Part shown: piece by piece, positions 53,450 to 62,376 of the stretch
Position numbering within the stretch: the first letter of the stretch is position 1
Layout: the number at the start of each line of letters is the position of its first letter
NCBI GenBank assembly: GCA_019634575.1
Contig: JAHCAY010000004.1
Span: 226,001 to 290,000 of the forward strand
Reading direction: 5' to 3'
From: Candidatus Didemnitutus sp.
GTDB lineage: Bacteria; Verrucomicrobiota; Verrucomicrobiia; Opitutales; Opitutaceae
Length of the DNA stretch: 64,000 nucleotides
The notes under the pieces: generated by a model
The model's database searches: none
The model's input: the letters and a program-made list of their open reading frames with translations, nothing else
What the model was told of the DNA's origin: nothing
Position numbers and translations under genes: made by a program

Positions 53450-53605
53450 TCAAACGTCGGGCTTGGTCTTGCGGAGACCCTGCACGCGATCGCCTTCCTT
53501 CCACTGGCCGCGCTTCTTGAGGATGGCGACGCGCTCGAAGCGCTTGAGGACATTGCGCTTCACGACGAGGCCGCCGGAAGACTTGAGGCTGTTGTGCTGG
53601 GACAT
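53450..53605 (-). CDS. Small basic protein, Chlamydiae/Verrucomicrobia type
   Basis: This 51-residue protein begins MSQHNSLKSSGGLVVKRNVL and ends TKPDV. It is rich in Lys and Arg. The pattern of SLKSSGG...RNVLKRxERxxxLKKxGxWKEGDxVxGLPK-like residues fits the small basic protein family shared by Chlamydiae and Verrucomicrobia (TIGR04137), thought to be ribosome-related. The KEGDRVQGL part recalls a KOW motif. It lies 14 bp after cutA on the same strand and has its own terminator. It is below the length that many gene finders report. Confidence 0.82.
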   Translation of the reverse strand: MSQHNSLKSSGGLVVKRNVLKRFERVAILKKRGQWKEGDRVQGLRKTKPDV

Positions 53606-53619
53606 GGTAAGTGGGTCGT

Positions 53620-53958
53620 TTAAGGTGATTTCGACGTTGGAAAGGGGCCATGGCTAGAGTTGGCCATAGCCCATGACAAGTATTTTTCACTCACGCTCTC
53701 CGCGCTGACCTCGATCCACTGCGGTGTGCGATAGGGATGGCGCGCGTGGACCCACGCGCTAAGCGCCGAAGTGTTGGCCGGGAGGCACTTAAACCATAAC
53801 CGAAATTCCTCCGCGCGCTCCAGTTTCCCTTCGTAGTGGTAGAACGAGACGATCGGCCCGTCGATTTGAGCGCACGCAGCGAGCCGGGCTTCGACGGCGC
53901 CGCGCGCCAGGCGCTCGGCGTCCTCGCGTTTTTCGGTGGTAGTCCAGGCGACGATCAC
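53620..53958 (-). CDS. cutA: CutA-like divalent cation tolerance protein
   Basis: This 112-residue protein begins at GTG 53958. The family opening is VAWTTTEKREDAERLARG, then ARLAACAQIDGPIVSFYHYEG and EFRLWFKC, with the closing HPYRTPQWIEVSAESVSEKYLSW. CutA forms trimers and is linked to copper tolerance in Escherichia coli, but its general role is unsettled. The start is fixed by the family, and the upstream in-frame part is outside it. It leads the small basic protein gene and diverges from rpoZ with a 145-bp gap. Confidence 0.88.
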   Translation of the reverse strand: MIVAWTTTEKREDAERLARGAVEARLAACAQIDGPIVSFYHYEGKLERAEEFRLWFKCLPANTSALSAWVHARHPYRTPQWIEVSAESVSEKYLSWAMANSSHGPFPTSKSP

Positions 53959-54052
53959 GGCGGCAGTCTTGCGCGAAAAGGCGGAGCGGCAAAACGAAAA
54001 CCGCCGCCGCGGCGCGCGTCCGGACCGAGCGACGGCGGGAAAGATTTCCCCC

Positions 54053-54080
54053 TTGACGCTGCGGGGGTGTGACGTAGGTC
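54053..54080 (+). promoter_or_regulatory. Possible sigma-70-type promoter of rpoZ
   Basis: A -35 box ttgacg (54053-54058) is followed by a 16-bp spacer and taggtc (54075-54080) in the -10 place. The -35 is strong and the -10 is poor. The leader to the rpoZ ATG would be short, about 15-20 nt. Confidence 0.35.
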
Positions 54081-54103
54081 TCTCCCTTCCCAATTTCCCA
54101 ACC

Positions 54104-54304
54104 ATGAGAGACGAATACATCAAGGACGCCCAAAAGGTTATCCAGGACCCGAACGTGCTGATCAACGTGGTGTCGCGCCGCGTCAAGCAGCTCCGCCGGG
54201 GCAGCCGTCCGCTCGTGGAGTCGCTCGAAAAGCTCAGCCCCGAAGACATCGCCCTGCGCGAGATCATCGAAGGCAAGATCAGCTACGAAGTGACGCACGC
54301 CTGA
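54104..54304 (+). CDS. rpoZ: RNA polymerase omega subunit
   Basis: This 66-residue protein begins MRDEYIKDAQKVIQDPNVLI. The core features are NVVSRRVKQLRRGSRPLVES and EDIALREIIEGKI, the typical omega VxxRxxQL...G.RP segment and helix. Omega helps RNA polymerase assembly. It is shorter than most omega proteins but complete. An independent terminator follows. An upstream in-frame extension overlaps the cutA promoter region and was rejected. Confidence 0.88.
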   Translation: MRDEYIKDAQKVIQDPNVLINVVSRRVKQLRRGSRPLVESLEKLSPEDIALREIIEGKISYEVTHA

Positions 54305-54329
54305 GCCGCCCGACGGCTCCCGTTCACCG

Positions 54330-54357
54330 AAGCGCGGCAACCTCGCCGCGCTTTTTT
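54330..54357 (+). terminator. Terminator after rpoZ
   Basis: A perfect 9-bp stem (54330-54338 with 54345-54353) has loop aacctc and a T run to 54357. Confidence 0.88.
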
Positions 54358-54479
54358 GTTTTCCGACTTTCCCGGCGACGGACACCGCCGGTCGTTCACT
54401 TGTCTGTCATCCTTCCGTCGCGCCCGGCTTCGTGTCTCGCCAAACTCCCGCCAAATCCTTTTCGTTCACCTCTCCCGCC

Positions 54480-54950
54480 ATGGCCGCCAAAGCCCACGAC
54501 TCCGCCCGTTTCACCGAGATGCGCAATCCGAAGGCGCTGCGGGATTTCTTCATTCACGACAAGTTCGAGGCCGGCGTGAAACTCGTCGGCACCGAGGTGA
54601 AGTCGATCCGTGCCGGCAAAGCGCAGATCACGGACGGATTCTGCCGTATCGAGAAGGGCGAGGTCTGGCTCTACGGCGCCTACATCGAGGAGTATTCGCA
54701 CGGCGGTCTCTCGCAACACGCCCCGCGTCGCCCGCGCAAGCTCCTGCTCAAGGCCAACGAAATCCGGAAGCTCCAGCAGGCCGTCGAGACCGGCGGCCGC
54801 GTGATCGTCGCGCTGCGCATGTATTTCAAGGAGGCGCTGGTGAAGGTCGAGATCGCGACCGCGAGCGGCAAGAAGCAGTTCGACAAGCGCGAGGACCTCA
54901 AGAAACGCGAGCAGAACCTCGAGGCGCGCCGCGCGCTGCGCCGCCGCTGA
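54480..54950 (+). CDS. smpB: SsrA-binding protein SmpB
   Basis: This 156-residue protein begins at ATG 54480. The OB-like core has HDKFEAGVKLVGTEVKSIRA, SYSxxG-like EEYSHGGLSQHAPRRPRKLL and the tail RREQ-type KKREQNLEARRALRRR. It binds tmRNA and rescues stalled ribosomes. The tmRNA gene itself is not in this window. thrB follows 6 bp later, which is close enough for one transcript. Confidence 0.94.
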   Translation: MAAKAHDSARFTEMRNPKALRDFFIHDKFEAGVKLVGTEVKSIRAGKAQITDGFCRIEKGEVWLYGAYIEEYSHGGLSQHAPRRPRKLLLKANEIRKLQQAVETGGRVIVALRMYFKEALVKVEIATASGKKQFDKREDLKKREQNLEARRALRRR

Positions 54951-54956
54951 TTTTCC

Positions 54957-55916
54957 ATGAAAAAAAGGCCGACCCCACGCCGACCGAAAACCAAAGCCCG
55001 CAGTCTGCTGCAGTCCGTCACCGTCCGCGTGCCGGGCAGCACGTCGAACCTGGGTGCGGGTTTCGATACTCTCGGACTCGCGGTCGCGCTCTACAACGAC
55101 GTCACCTTGTGCCGCACCGCCGAGGCGGGCGTGCATGCGGCGTCGCCCGACGCGGTCGCCGGCGTCGACATGGCGAGCGAGGCGGCCGCGTGGTTCTTCG
55201 CGCGCGCGGGCGTGCCGGAATTCGGCTTTTCCTTCGTGGTTCGCGGCGACGTGCCGATGTCGCGCGGCCTGGGTTCGAGCGTGACGCTCCGCGCCGGCAT
55301 CGTGGCCGGCTTGAACGAGCTCAGCGGTGCCGGCCTCGACAAGGCCGACCTTGCTGAACTCGTCACCAAGCTCGAAGGCCACCCCGACAACGCCACGCCC
55401 GCCGTGCTCGGCGGTTTCTGCGTCGGCCGCACCGATCCGAGCCGCGGCGTGCTCACCGGCGTCGTGCGCCGCTCCATCGGCCGGGAACTCGTCTTCGTCG
55501 TCGTCTCGCCCTCGCAGGAGCTCGAAACGAAAAAAGCGCGCGGCATTCTGCCGAAGGAGATCCCGTATTTCGACGCGGTGCGCAGCATCAACAGCGCGAG
55601 CTATGTCGTCGCTGCGTTCCTCTCCGGCGAATACGACCGTCTCGCGCACGCCGTCGCCGATTTCATGCACGAGCCGTATCGTCTGCCGCTGATTCCGGGG
55701 GCGCGCGATGCGATCGAGGCCGGTGTGGCTGCCGGTGCGTTGACCGGCTGGCTGAGCGGCAGCGGTTCGAGCGTGATGTGCGTCGCGCGTCCGACCAAGG
55801 CCGCGAAAGTAGCGCGCGCGATGGTGCACGCGTTCGCTGCCGCGAAGGTGCCGAGCCGGTCGTTCCGCCTGCATGCGGACAACGATGGGCTCCGGATCAT
55901 CGCGCGCGCTCGCTGA
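54957..55916 (+). CDS. thrB: Homoserine kinase
   Basis: This 319-residue GHMP kinase starts 6 bp after smpB. The ATP loop PMSRGLGSSV is at 100-109. VRVPGSTSNLGAGFDTLG (23-40) is the conserved N-terminal strand, and EGHPDNATPAVLGGF and GWLSGSGSSVMC are also present. It phosphorylates homoserine for threonine synthesis. The first 18 residues, rich in Lys/Arg/Pro, are an extension. It shares the window with lysC and thrC, so most of the threonine branch is here, although asd and hom are not. Confidence 0.92.
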   Translation: MKKRPTPRRPKTKARSLLQSVTVRVPGSTSNLGAGFDTLGLAVALYNDVTLCRTAEAGVHAASPDAVAGVDMASEAAAWFFARAGVPEFGFSFVVRGDVPMSRGLGSSVTLRAGIVAGLNELSGAGLDKADLAELVTKLEGHPDNATPAVLGGFCVGRTDPSRGVLTGVVRRSIGRELVFVVVSPSQELETKKARGILPKEIPYFDAVRSINSASYVVAAFLSGEYDRLAHAVADFMHEPYRLPLIPGARDAIEAGVAAGALTGWLSGSGSSVMCVARPTKAAKVARAMVHAFAAAKVPSRSFRLHADNDGLRIIARAR

Positions 55917-56044
55917 GGCGCCGCGAGGGTGGGCTGCCGCCCGTCGTTTGCAGCTGGGATGCAGCGGCGTGCTTGTGTGACCGATAAAGCGTTGACCGGT
56001 CGTCCCGCACGCCCGCAGTGTCACCGAAATCGACCTGGGCCCCG

Positions 56045-56686
56045 ATGAGTAATTTCTGGATCACCGCTTCTGCGCTTGCCGGCTATTTGCTGGGCGCCTT
56101 GCCGTTCGGCTACCTCGTCGCGAAGGCGCACGGCGTCGATATTTTCAAGGCCGGCAGCGGCAATCCCGGCGCGACGAACGTGAAACGCGTCCTCGGCGCC
56201 AAAGCGGGCAACACGGTGCTCGCGCTCGACATGCTCAAAGGCGCTGTCGCGACCGCTTGGCCGTTGCTGCCCTTCGTCGATGAAGAACGCAAAGTTGTCC
56301 TCCAGCTCATCGGTGTCGTCGGTGCCGTGATCGGACACGCGTTTTCGGTTTTTACGCGGTTCAAGGGCGGCAAGAGCGTCGCTACCGCGGCCGGTGGACT
56401 GTTTGTGCTCATCCCCCTCGCCGGTCTCATCGCGGCGGCGACGTGGGTTGTGACGTTCTACGCGTCGCGTTACGTGTCGCTCGCGTCGATCCTCGCGGCG
56501 GTGGCCATCATCGTTTGCAGCTGGGTGCTGCCGCATCACGTGGCGGTCGCTGTCATTGCCACCGTGCTCGCGAGCTTCGTGATCGTCCGCCACCACGAGA
56601 ACATCCGCCGCCTGTTGAATGGCACGGAAAACCGCTTCGTGAAGAAGCCGGCTGCACCGGCCGACGGTAAATCTCCCTCCGCTTAG
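56045..56686 (+). CDS. plsY: Glycerol-3-phosphate acyltransferase PlsY
   Basis: This 213-residue, five-helix membrane enzyme transfers acyl from acyl-phosphate to glycerol-3-phosphate, the first step of phospholipid synthesis. The conserved loops are intact: GSGNPGATNV (37-46), FKGGKSVATAAG and VIVRHHENIRRLLNGTE. ATG 56045 places the N-terminus on the first helix. An earlier GTG at 56018 adds only nine residues. It lies between thrB and lysC on the same strand. Confidence 0.93.
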   Translation: MSNFWITASALAGYLLGALPFGYLVAKAHGVDIFKAGSGNPGATNVKRVLGAKAGNTVLALDMLKGAVATAWPLLPFVDEERKVVLQLIGVVGAVIGHAFSVFTRFKGGKSVATAAGGLFVLIPLAGLIAAATWVVTFYASRYVSLASILAAVAIIVCSWVLPHHVAVAVIATVLASFVIVRHHENIRRLLNGTENRFVKKPAAPADGKSPSA

Positions 56687-56791
56687 CTCGGGGCACCTCG
56701 TTGTTCCGCTGTGACTTGGGGTATGACGCAACCCCGCCTCTGGGGCCTTGCCAAGCCGCCGCGCTCGCGGGCATAGAGTCAGGTTCTCGCC

Positions 56792-58012
56792 ATGGCTCTC
56801 ATCGTTCAAAAATACGGCGGCACCTCCGTGGGTGACGTCGAGCGCATCAAGAACGTCGCCGCCCGCATCAAGATCACGCGCGACGCCGGCCACCAAGTGG
56901 TCGTCGTCGTGTCGGCTCGCGCGGGCGTGACGAATGAACTGATCGCGCGCGCCAAAGCCGTGAACGCTCGCCCCGACGCGCGCGAGATGGACATGCTCCT
57001 CGCCGTCGGCGAGCAGGAGACGATCGCGCTGACCGCGATGGCGCTGCACGCGCTCGAGGTCCCCGCGGTTTCCTACACCGGCCCGCAGGCCGGTATCGTC
57101 ACCGACCTCGCGCACACCAAGGCGAAGATCCAAAACATCATCCCGACCGCGCTGCGCAAGGATCTCGATGGCGGCAAGGTCGTCATCGTCGCCGGTTTCC
57201 AGGGCCTCAACGAAAAGGGCCAGATCACCACGCTCGGCCGCGGCGGCTCCGACCTCACCGCCATCGCGCTCGCCGCCGCGCTCCGCGCCGACAAGTGCGA
57301 GATATACACCGATGTCGACGGCGTCTACACCGCCGACCCGCGCCACGTCCCCGAGGCGACCAAACTCGAGGAAATTTCCTACGACGAGATGCTCGAACTC
57401 GCCTCGCAGGGCTCGAAGGTCATGCAGTCGCGCTCCGTCGAGTTCGCCAAGAAATACGGCGTCGTTTTCGAAGTCCGCTCCAGCTTTAACCACAACCCGG
57501 GAACCATCGTGAAAGAAGAAGTCGCTTACATGGAAAAGGTCGTCGTCCGCGGCGTCGCCGTCGACAAGGACCAGGCCAAGGTCGTCGTCAGCAACCTGCC
57601 CGACAAACCCGGCACCGCCGCCGCCGTTCTTCGCTCGCTCGCCGACGCCAACGTCAACGTCGACATGATCGTGCAGAACGTCGGCTCCCACGGCGTCGCG
57701 ACGCTCACGTTCACCGTCCCGAAGGACGACGCGCATCTCGCGGTCAAGATTCTCCCCGACATCTTCAAGAAGCTCGGTGGCGGCGAAGTCGCGGCCTACG
57801 ACAACATCGCGAAGCTCTCCGTGGTCGGCGTCGGCATGCGCACTCACGCCGGCGTGGCCGCCCAGATGTTCGAGGCGCTCGCCGAGAAGAGCGTCAACAT
57901 CGAGCTGATCACGACTTCCGAGATCAAGGTCACCCTCGCGATCGCCCGCGACCGCGCGGACGACGCCCAGCGCGCTGTCCACAAGGCGTTTGGCCTCGGC
58001 AAGGCGTCCTGA
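56792..58012 (+). CDS. lysC: Aspartate kinase
   Basis: This 406-residue enzyme makes aspartyl-phosphate, the first step to lysine, threonine and methionine. The kinase motif KYGGTSVG is at 7-14 and GRGGSDLTAIALAAAL near 150. Two ACT domains (about 260-406, with SNLPDKPGTAAAVLRSLAD) form the usual allosteric site for lysine or threonine. It has the monofunctional form without homoserine dehydrogenase. thrC follows 69 bp later. Confidence 0.95.
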   Translation: MALIVQKYGGTSVGDVERIKNVAARIKITRDAGHQVVVVVSARAGVTNELIARAKAVNARPDAREMDMLLAVGEQETIALTAMALHALEVPAVSYTGPQAGIVTDLAHTKAKIQNIIPTALRKDLDGGKVVIVAGFQGLNEKGQITTLGRGGSDLTAIALAAALRADKCEIYTDVDGVYTADPRHVPEATKLEEISYDEMLELASQGSKVMQSRSVEFAKKYGVVFEVRSSFNHNPGTIVKEEVAYMEKVVVRGVAVDKDQAKVVVSNLPDKPGTAAAVLRSLADANVNVDMIVQNVGSHGVATLTFTVPKDDAHLAVKILPDIFKKLGGGEVAAYDNIAKLSVVGVGMRTHAGVAAQMFEALAEKSVNIELITTSEIKVTLAIARDRADDAQRAVHKAFGLGKAS

Positions 58013-58066
58013 TCGCCGCTCGCCGGTCGCGCGTTCGCCTTCAGCCGATGCCAAAGCGAACGATAT

Positions 58067-58072
58067 AGGAGG
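58067..58072 (+). promoter_or_regulatory. Strong Shine-Dalgarno site of thrC
   Basis: The perfect aggagg lies 9 nt before ATG 58082, one of the few clear ribosome binding sites in this window. Confidence 0.8.
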
Positions 58073-58081
58073 AAACAGCCG

Positions 58082-59440
58082 ATGAAATTCGTCTCCACGC
58101 GAGGCCAGGCTCCCGCCGTTTCCTTCACCGAAGCGGTCGCTCTCGGCTTGGCGCCGGACGGCGGTCTGTATCTCCCGGAAGCGCTGCCCGACCTCACCCC
58201 GCGTCTGCGCAGTTGGGCCCAGCTCAGCTACGCCGACCTCTGCGCGGAGTTCATGTCGGTGTTCGCCACCGACGTCGCGGACGACGTCATCGCGCGCCTC
58301 GCGCACCGCTCCTACGGCCGCTTCACGCATCCCGAGATCGCGCCGCTGCGCCGGCTCGCGGACAACGTCTACGTGCTCGAGCTGTTCCACGGTCCGACGC
58401 TCGCGTTCAAGGATTTCGCCCTGCAGTTCCTCGGCAATTTCTACGGTTGGCACTGCGAGCAGACCGGCCGCAGTCTCAACGTCCTCGGCGCGACCTCCGG
58501 CGACACCGGCGCCGCGGCGATCCACGGCCTGCTCGGCAAGCCGCGCACTGCGATCTTCATTCTCTATCCCGACGGTCGCGTTTCGCCGCTGCAGGAGCGC
58601 CAGATGGCCTGCACCGGTGCAGCCAACGTCCACGCCCTCGCGCTCGACGGCACCTTCGATGATGCGCAACGCCTCTTGAAGGACGCGTTCGGCGACCGCG
58701 AATTCGCCGCGCAGCACCATCTCTCCGCCGTCAACTCCATCAACCTCGCGCGCGTGCTCGCCCAGTGCGTCTATTACCTGCACGCGTGGCTGCACTTGCC
58801 GGAAGCGGCGCGCGAGAATCTCGAGTTCGTCGTGCCGACCGGCAATTTCGGCAATGTTTTCGCCGGCTGGCTGCTCGAGCGCATGGGCGTGCCCATCGCG
58901 GGCTTCAAGGTCGCGACGAATCAAAACGACATCCTCCACCGCTTCTTCACGACGGGCGAATATCGCGTCGGCGCCGTGCACCCGAGCCTCGCACCGTCGA
59001 TGGACATCCAGGTCGCCTCGAACTTCGAGCGCTGGCTCTACTATCACTTCGATGAGGATCCGGCGAAGGTCCGCGCGACGATGGACGAGCTGAAACGCAC
59101 CGGCGCGACGCAAGTGTCGGACTTCAACACGCACGTCTTCAGCTCCTCGCGTTCCACCGACGTCGACATCAAGGCGAATATCCAACGCATCCATGAACGA
59201 CGCGGCTACGTCCTCGATCCGCACACGGCGTGCGGTTTCCAGGATTTGAACCCGACGCGCACCAGCGTCGTGCTCGCCACGGCGCACCCCGCGAAATTTC
59301 CCGAGGCGCTCCGCGACGCCATCGGCGTCGAGCCCACGCACCCGACGCTCGAGGCGCTGAAAGCGAAACCGCTCGCGAAGCACCGTCTGCCGACCGATCT
59401 CGCGACGCTCAAGGAATTCATCCGCGCGCACGGCGTGTAG
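58082..59440 (+). CDS. thrC: Threonine synthase
   Basis: This 452-residue PLP enzyme turns O-phosphohomoserine into threonine. The cofactor Lys110 is in GPTLAFKDFALQF. SATSGDTGAAAI-like GATSGDTGAAAIHG and the phosphate-binding PTGNFGNVFAGW are present. The form is the longer fold-II type, whose N-terminus begins FVSTRG. A perfect ribosome binding site supports the start. It ends the threonine gene group, and an inverted repeat lies between it and the next gene. Confidence 0.95.
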   Translation: MKFVSTRGQAPAVSFTEAVALGLAPDGGLYLPEALPDLTPRLRSWAQLSYADLCAEFMSVFATDVADDVIARLAHRSYGRFTHPEIAPLRRLADNVYVLELFHGPTLAFKDFALQFLGNFYGWHCEQTGRSLNVLGATSGDTGAAAIHGLLGKPRTAIFILYPDGRVSPLQERQMACTGAANVHALALDGTFDDAQRLLKDAFGDREFAAQHHLSAVNSINLARVLAQCVYYLHAWLHLPEAARENLEFVVPTGNFGNVFAGWLLERMGVPIAGFKVATNQNDILHRFFTTGEYRVGAVHPSLAPSMDIQVASNFERWLYYHFDEDPAKVRATMDELKRTGATQVSDFNTHVFSSSRSTDVDIKANIQRIHERRGYVLDPHTACGFQDLNPTRTSVVLATAHPAKFPEALRDAIGVEPTHPTLEALKAKPLAKHRLPTDLATLKEFIRAHGV

Positions 59441-59472
59441 CGTGCCAGTCGGTGTCGGTATTGCATGAAAAG

Positions 59473-59538
59473 TAGTGGGAGCTTCCAGCTCCCGCCTTTG
59501 CACGAACTCGAACCCACGGGAGCTGGAAGCTCCCGCTA
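59473..59538. repeat. 66-bp REP-like inverted repeat after thrC
   Basis: Arms of 22 bp (59473-59494 and 59517-59538) match at 21 of 22 positions, and each is itself partly palindromic (gggagcttccagctccc). The repeat could also act as a transcript-stabilising or terminating hairpin for thrC. Confidence 0.75.
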
Positions 59539-59605
59539 CATTGGTGTCTTGCGCGCCCCACCTTTGCGTTGCGCCGTCGTCGCCGTCGCGTAGCTTCGCG
59601 CCGCC

Positions 59606-61516
59606 ATGAGACTTCTCCACGCCGCCGGCCTGCTCGTCGCAGGCGTCCTTGGGTTCACTGTTTCAATCGCGCAGACCTCGCCGCTCACGCCCGACATTCC
59701 GGCGAAATTCACGCCGCCGACCGACGCCTACGATTACGTCAAACGCGTCGAAATGATCCCGATGCGCGACGGCGTGAAACTCTACACGGTGATCGTCGTC
59801 CCGAAAGGCGCGAAGCGCGCTCCCATTCTCCTCACGCGCACGCCCTACGACGCAGCCAACCGCGCCAGCCGCACCAAGTCGCCGCGCCTGCTCGCGACGC
59901 TCGCTCTCGCCGACGAGGTCTTCGCCGCCGACGGCTACATTCGCGTTTATCAGGACGTGCGCGGCAAGCACGGCTCCGAGGGCGACTACGTCATGACCCG
60001 CCCGCCACGCGGCCCGCTCAACGACAGTAAGGTCGACCACACCACCGATGCGTGGGACACGATCGATTGGCTGGTGAAGAACGTCCCCGAGTCCAACGGC
60101 CGCGTCGGCATGATCGGCTCATCCTACGAGGGCTTCACCGTGGTGATGGCGCTGCTCGATCCGCATCCGGCGCTGAAAGTCGCCGCGCCCGAGAGCCCGA
60201 TGATCGACGGCTGGATGGGCGACGATTGGTTTCACTACGGCGCGTTCCGCCAGGTGAACTTCGACTACTTCACCGGCCAACTCGGCGGAAAATCCAAGGG
60301 CGATCGCGCCGTGCGTGGCGACGTCGACGATTACGACAACCTGCGCCGAGTCGGCTCGGCCGGAGCGTTCGCGCGCGCGACCGGCATCGATCAGTTGCCG
60401 TGGTGGAAAAAGCTGACCGAGCATCCGAGCTACGACGCGTTCTGGCAGGAGCAGGCGCTCGATCATCTCCTTGCCAAGATTCCGCTGAAGGTTCCGACGT
60501 TGTGGCTCCAAGGTCTCTGGGATCAGGAGGACATCTGGGGCGCAGTGCACGCGTATCCAGTCATGGAAACCAAAGACACGGACAACACGAAGAACTTCCT
60601 CGTGCTCGGTCCGTGGTTTCACAGTCAGATCGGTCGCGACGGCAGCACGCTCGGCCCGCTCCGCTGGGAAGGCGACACGGCGCTGCAAGTGCGCCGCGAC
60701 ATCATCAAGCCGCTCTTCGATCAATACCTGAAGGACAACGCGCCGCGCGCGAACACGCCGCCGGTCTTCGTCTACAACACCGGCGAAAATCGCTGGGAGA
60801 AATACGACCGTTGGCCACTCGCCGGCGAGAATACCGAATTGCCGGGAACGATGCTTTTTCTTCGAGAGAATGGTGCGCTCAGCTTCGACGGTCCCGAAAC
60901 CAAAGAGTCGTTCGACGAATATGTTTCCGATCCCGCGAAGCCGGTCCCGTATCTACCGCGCCCCGTGAAATTCAGCGACGGCGACGCCTGGCGGCGCTGG
61001 CTCGTGACGGACCAGCGGTTTGTCGCGGATCGTCCCGATGTGCTCGTTTACCAGACCGAGCCGCTCGCCGCACCGGTGCACCTTGCGGGCGCGCCGGTCG
61101 TGAACCTGCTCGCGTCGACCAGCGGCACGGACAGCGATTGGGTCGTGAAGATCATCGACGTTTTCCCGGACGAGTATCCGTCGCGGCCCGAGTTTGGCGG
61201 TTATCAGCTGCCGATCTCGCTCGAGATTTTCCGCGGACGCTATCGCGAGAGCTTCGAAAAGCCCGCCGCGCTCGAGCAGGGCAAGCCGCTCGCCTACACG
61301 TTCGCGCTGCCGCACGCGAATCACGTCTTCCAACCGGGCCACCGCATCATGGTGCAGATCCAGTCGACGCTGTTTCCGCTCTACGACCGCAACCCGCAGA
61401 AGTTCGTCCCGAACATCTTTCTCGCGGCGCCCGGCGATTACCAAAAAGCCACGCAGCGCATCTACCGCGGCGGCACGAGCGGCACGTTCATCGAGTTGCC
61501 GGTCACGCCGCAGTAG
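59606..61516 (+). CDS. Secreted CocE/NonD-family serine hydrolase
   Basis: This 636-residue protein has a signal peptide of about 22 residues. The alpha/beta-hydrolase part holds the nucleophile Ser173 in GSSYEG, acid Asp in LQGLWDQED and His in LGPWFHSQ. The jelly-roll C-terminal domain (about 410-636) is typical of CocE and alpha-amino-acid ester hydrolases. Such enzymes cleave esters or amides of amino acids, including beta-lactam side chains. The substrate here is unknown. The gene is transcribed alone. Confidence 0.86.
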   Translation: MRLLHAAGLLVAGVLGFTVSIAQTSPLTPDIPAKFTPPTDAYDYVKRVEMIPMRDGVKLYTVIVVPKGAKRAPILLTRTPYDAANRASRTKSPRLLATLALADEVFAADGYIRVYQDVRGKHGSEGDYVMTRPPRGPLNDSKVDHTTDAWDTIDWLVKNVPESNGRVGMIGSSYEGFTVVMALLDPHPALKVAAPESPMIDGWMGDDWFHYGAFRQVNFDYFTGQLGGKSKGDRAVRGDVDDYDNLRRVGSAGAFARATGIDQLPWWKKLTEHPSYDAFWQEQALDHLLAKIPLKVPTLWLQGLWDQEDIWGAVHAYPVMETKDTDNTKNFLVLGPWFHSQIGRDGSTLGPLRWEGDTALQVRRDIIKPLFDQYLKDNAPRANTPPVFVYNTGENRWEKYDRWPLAGENTELPGTMLFLRENGALSFDGPETKESFDEYVSDPAKPVPYLPRPVKFSDGDAWRRWLVTDQRFVADRPDVLVYQTEPLAAPVHLAGAPVVNLLASTSGTDSDWVVKIIDVFPDEYPSRPEFGGYQLPISLEIFRGRYRESFEKPAALEQGKPLAYTFALPHANHVFQPGHRIMVQIQSTLFPLYDRNPQKFVPNIFLAAPGDYQKATQRIYRGGTSGTFIELPVTPQ

Positions 61517-61620
61517 CGATTCTGAAAATTTCCGATGTGGCCGCATAACGGCGCCTGCAAACACGCGAGCCGTCGGGACGCGCGCTGGCGCCGGTTCCGC
61601 GCGCCGGTCAAGGTGGTCGT

Positions 61621-62364
61621 GTGAAGTTTCAGGACCATTTCTCGAATCAGGCGGCCGTCTATGCGCAGTCGCGCCCGACGTATCCGGTGACGTTCTTCGA
61701 TGAGCTGGCGCGGCTCGCGCCGGCGCGCGGATTGGCTTGGGACTGCGGCACAGGCAACGGGCAGGCCGCGGTCGCGCTGGCCGCGCACTTCCAGCGCGTC
61801 ATCGCCACCGAGCCGAGCGAGGCGCAACTGGCCGCCGCGACGCCGCACGCGCGCGTGGTTTATCTGCGCAGCGCGGAACTTGCCCCGACGGTGCGCGATG
61901 GCACGGTCGATCTCGTCACCGCGGCGCAGGCGGCGCACTGGTTCGACCGCGCGAAATTCTATGCGGAGGTGAAACGCGTGTTGCGCCCCGGAGGCGTGGT
62001 GGCGCTGTGGAGCTACTGGCTGGCGCGCGTGAACCCCGAGATCGATGCCGTCGTGGACCGGTTCTATGCGGAGACGACGGGACCCTATTGGCCGCCGGAA
62101 CGGCGCCACATCGAGAGTCGCTATCGCGATTTCGATTTTCCGTTCGCTGAACTGCCTTTCCCGCCGTGCACGATCACGCGCGAATGGTTGGCGGACGATC
62201 TCGTTGCCTTCCTGGCGAGTTGGTCCGCGGTGGATCGTTACCGGAAAGCGCGCGGGGAGGATCCCATTCCGGCTGTGGCCGCGGAGCTACGGGCGCGGTG
62301 GGGCGATGGACGGCGGACCGTCACTTGGGGGATGTTCGGGCGACTGGGCCGAGCGGTCGCTTGA
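61621..62364 (+). CDS. Class I SAM-dependent methyltransferase
   Basis: This 247-residue protein starts at GTG 61621 and has a Rossmann-fold methyltransferase core. Motif I is AWDCGTGNGQAAVAL (about 39-53), the acid loop is VIATEPSEAQL and the strand-4 region is VDLVTAAQAAHWFD. The C-terminal half holds LAxYW-like segments and varies between members. It resembles the ubiE/BioC-like small-molecule methyltransferases, with HWF typical of the group. The substrate is unknown. Confidence 0.78.
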   Translation: MKFQDHFSNQAAVYAQSRPTYPVTFFDELARLAPARGLAWDCGTGNGQAAVALAAHFQRVIATEPSEAQLAAATPHARVVYLRSAELAPTVRDGTVDLVTAAQAAHWFDRAKFYAEVKRVLRPGGVVALWSYWLARVNPEIDAVVDRFYAETTGPYWPPERRHIESRYRDFDFPFAELPFPPCTITREWLADDLVAFLASWSAVDRYRKARGEDPIPAVAAELRARWGDGRRTVTWGMFGRLGRAVA

Positions 62365-62376
62365 GCGCGGGCGGCG

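Noticed and set aside
54305..54479. tmRNA next to smpB
   Set aside because: The gap is too short and lacks tRNA-like ends or a tag reading frame.
58013..58081. Riboswitch or threonine leader before thrC
   Set aside because: The gap is only 69 bases, has no stable fold or run of Thr codons, and holds just a good ribosome binding site.
56021..59620. Open frame of 1199 codons antisense to plsY, lysC and thrC
   Set aside because: Three well-known enzymes occupy the plus strand with intact motifs, and the antisense product is low-complexity.
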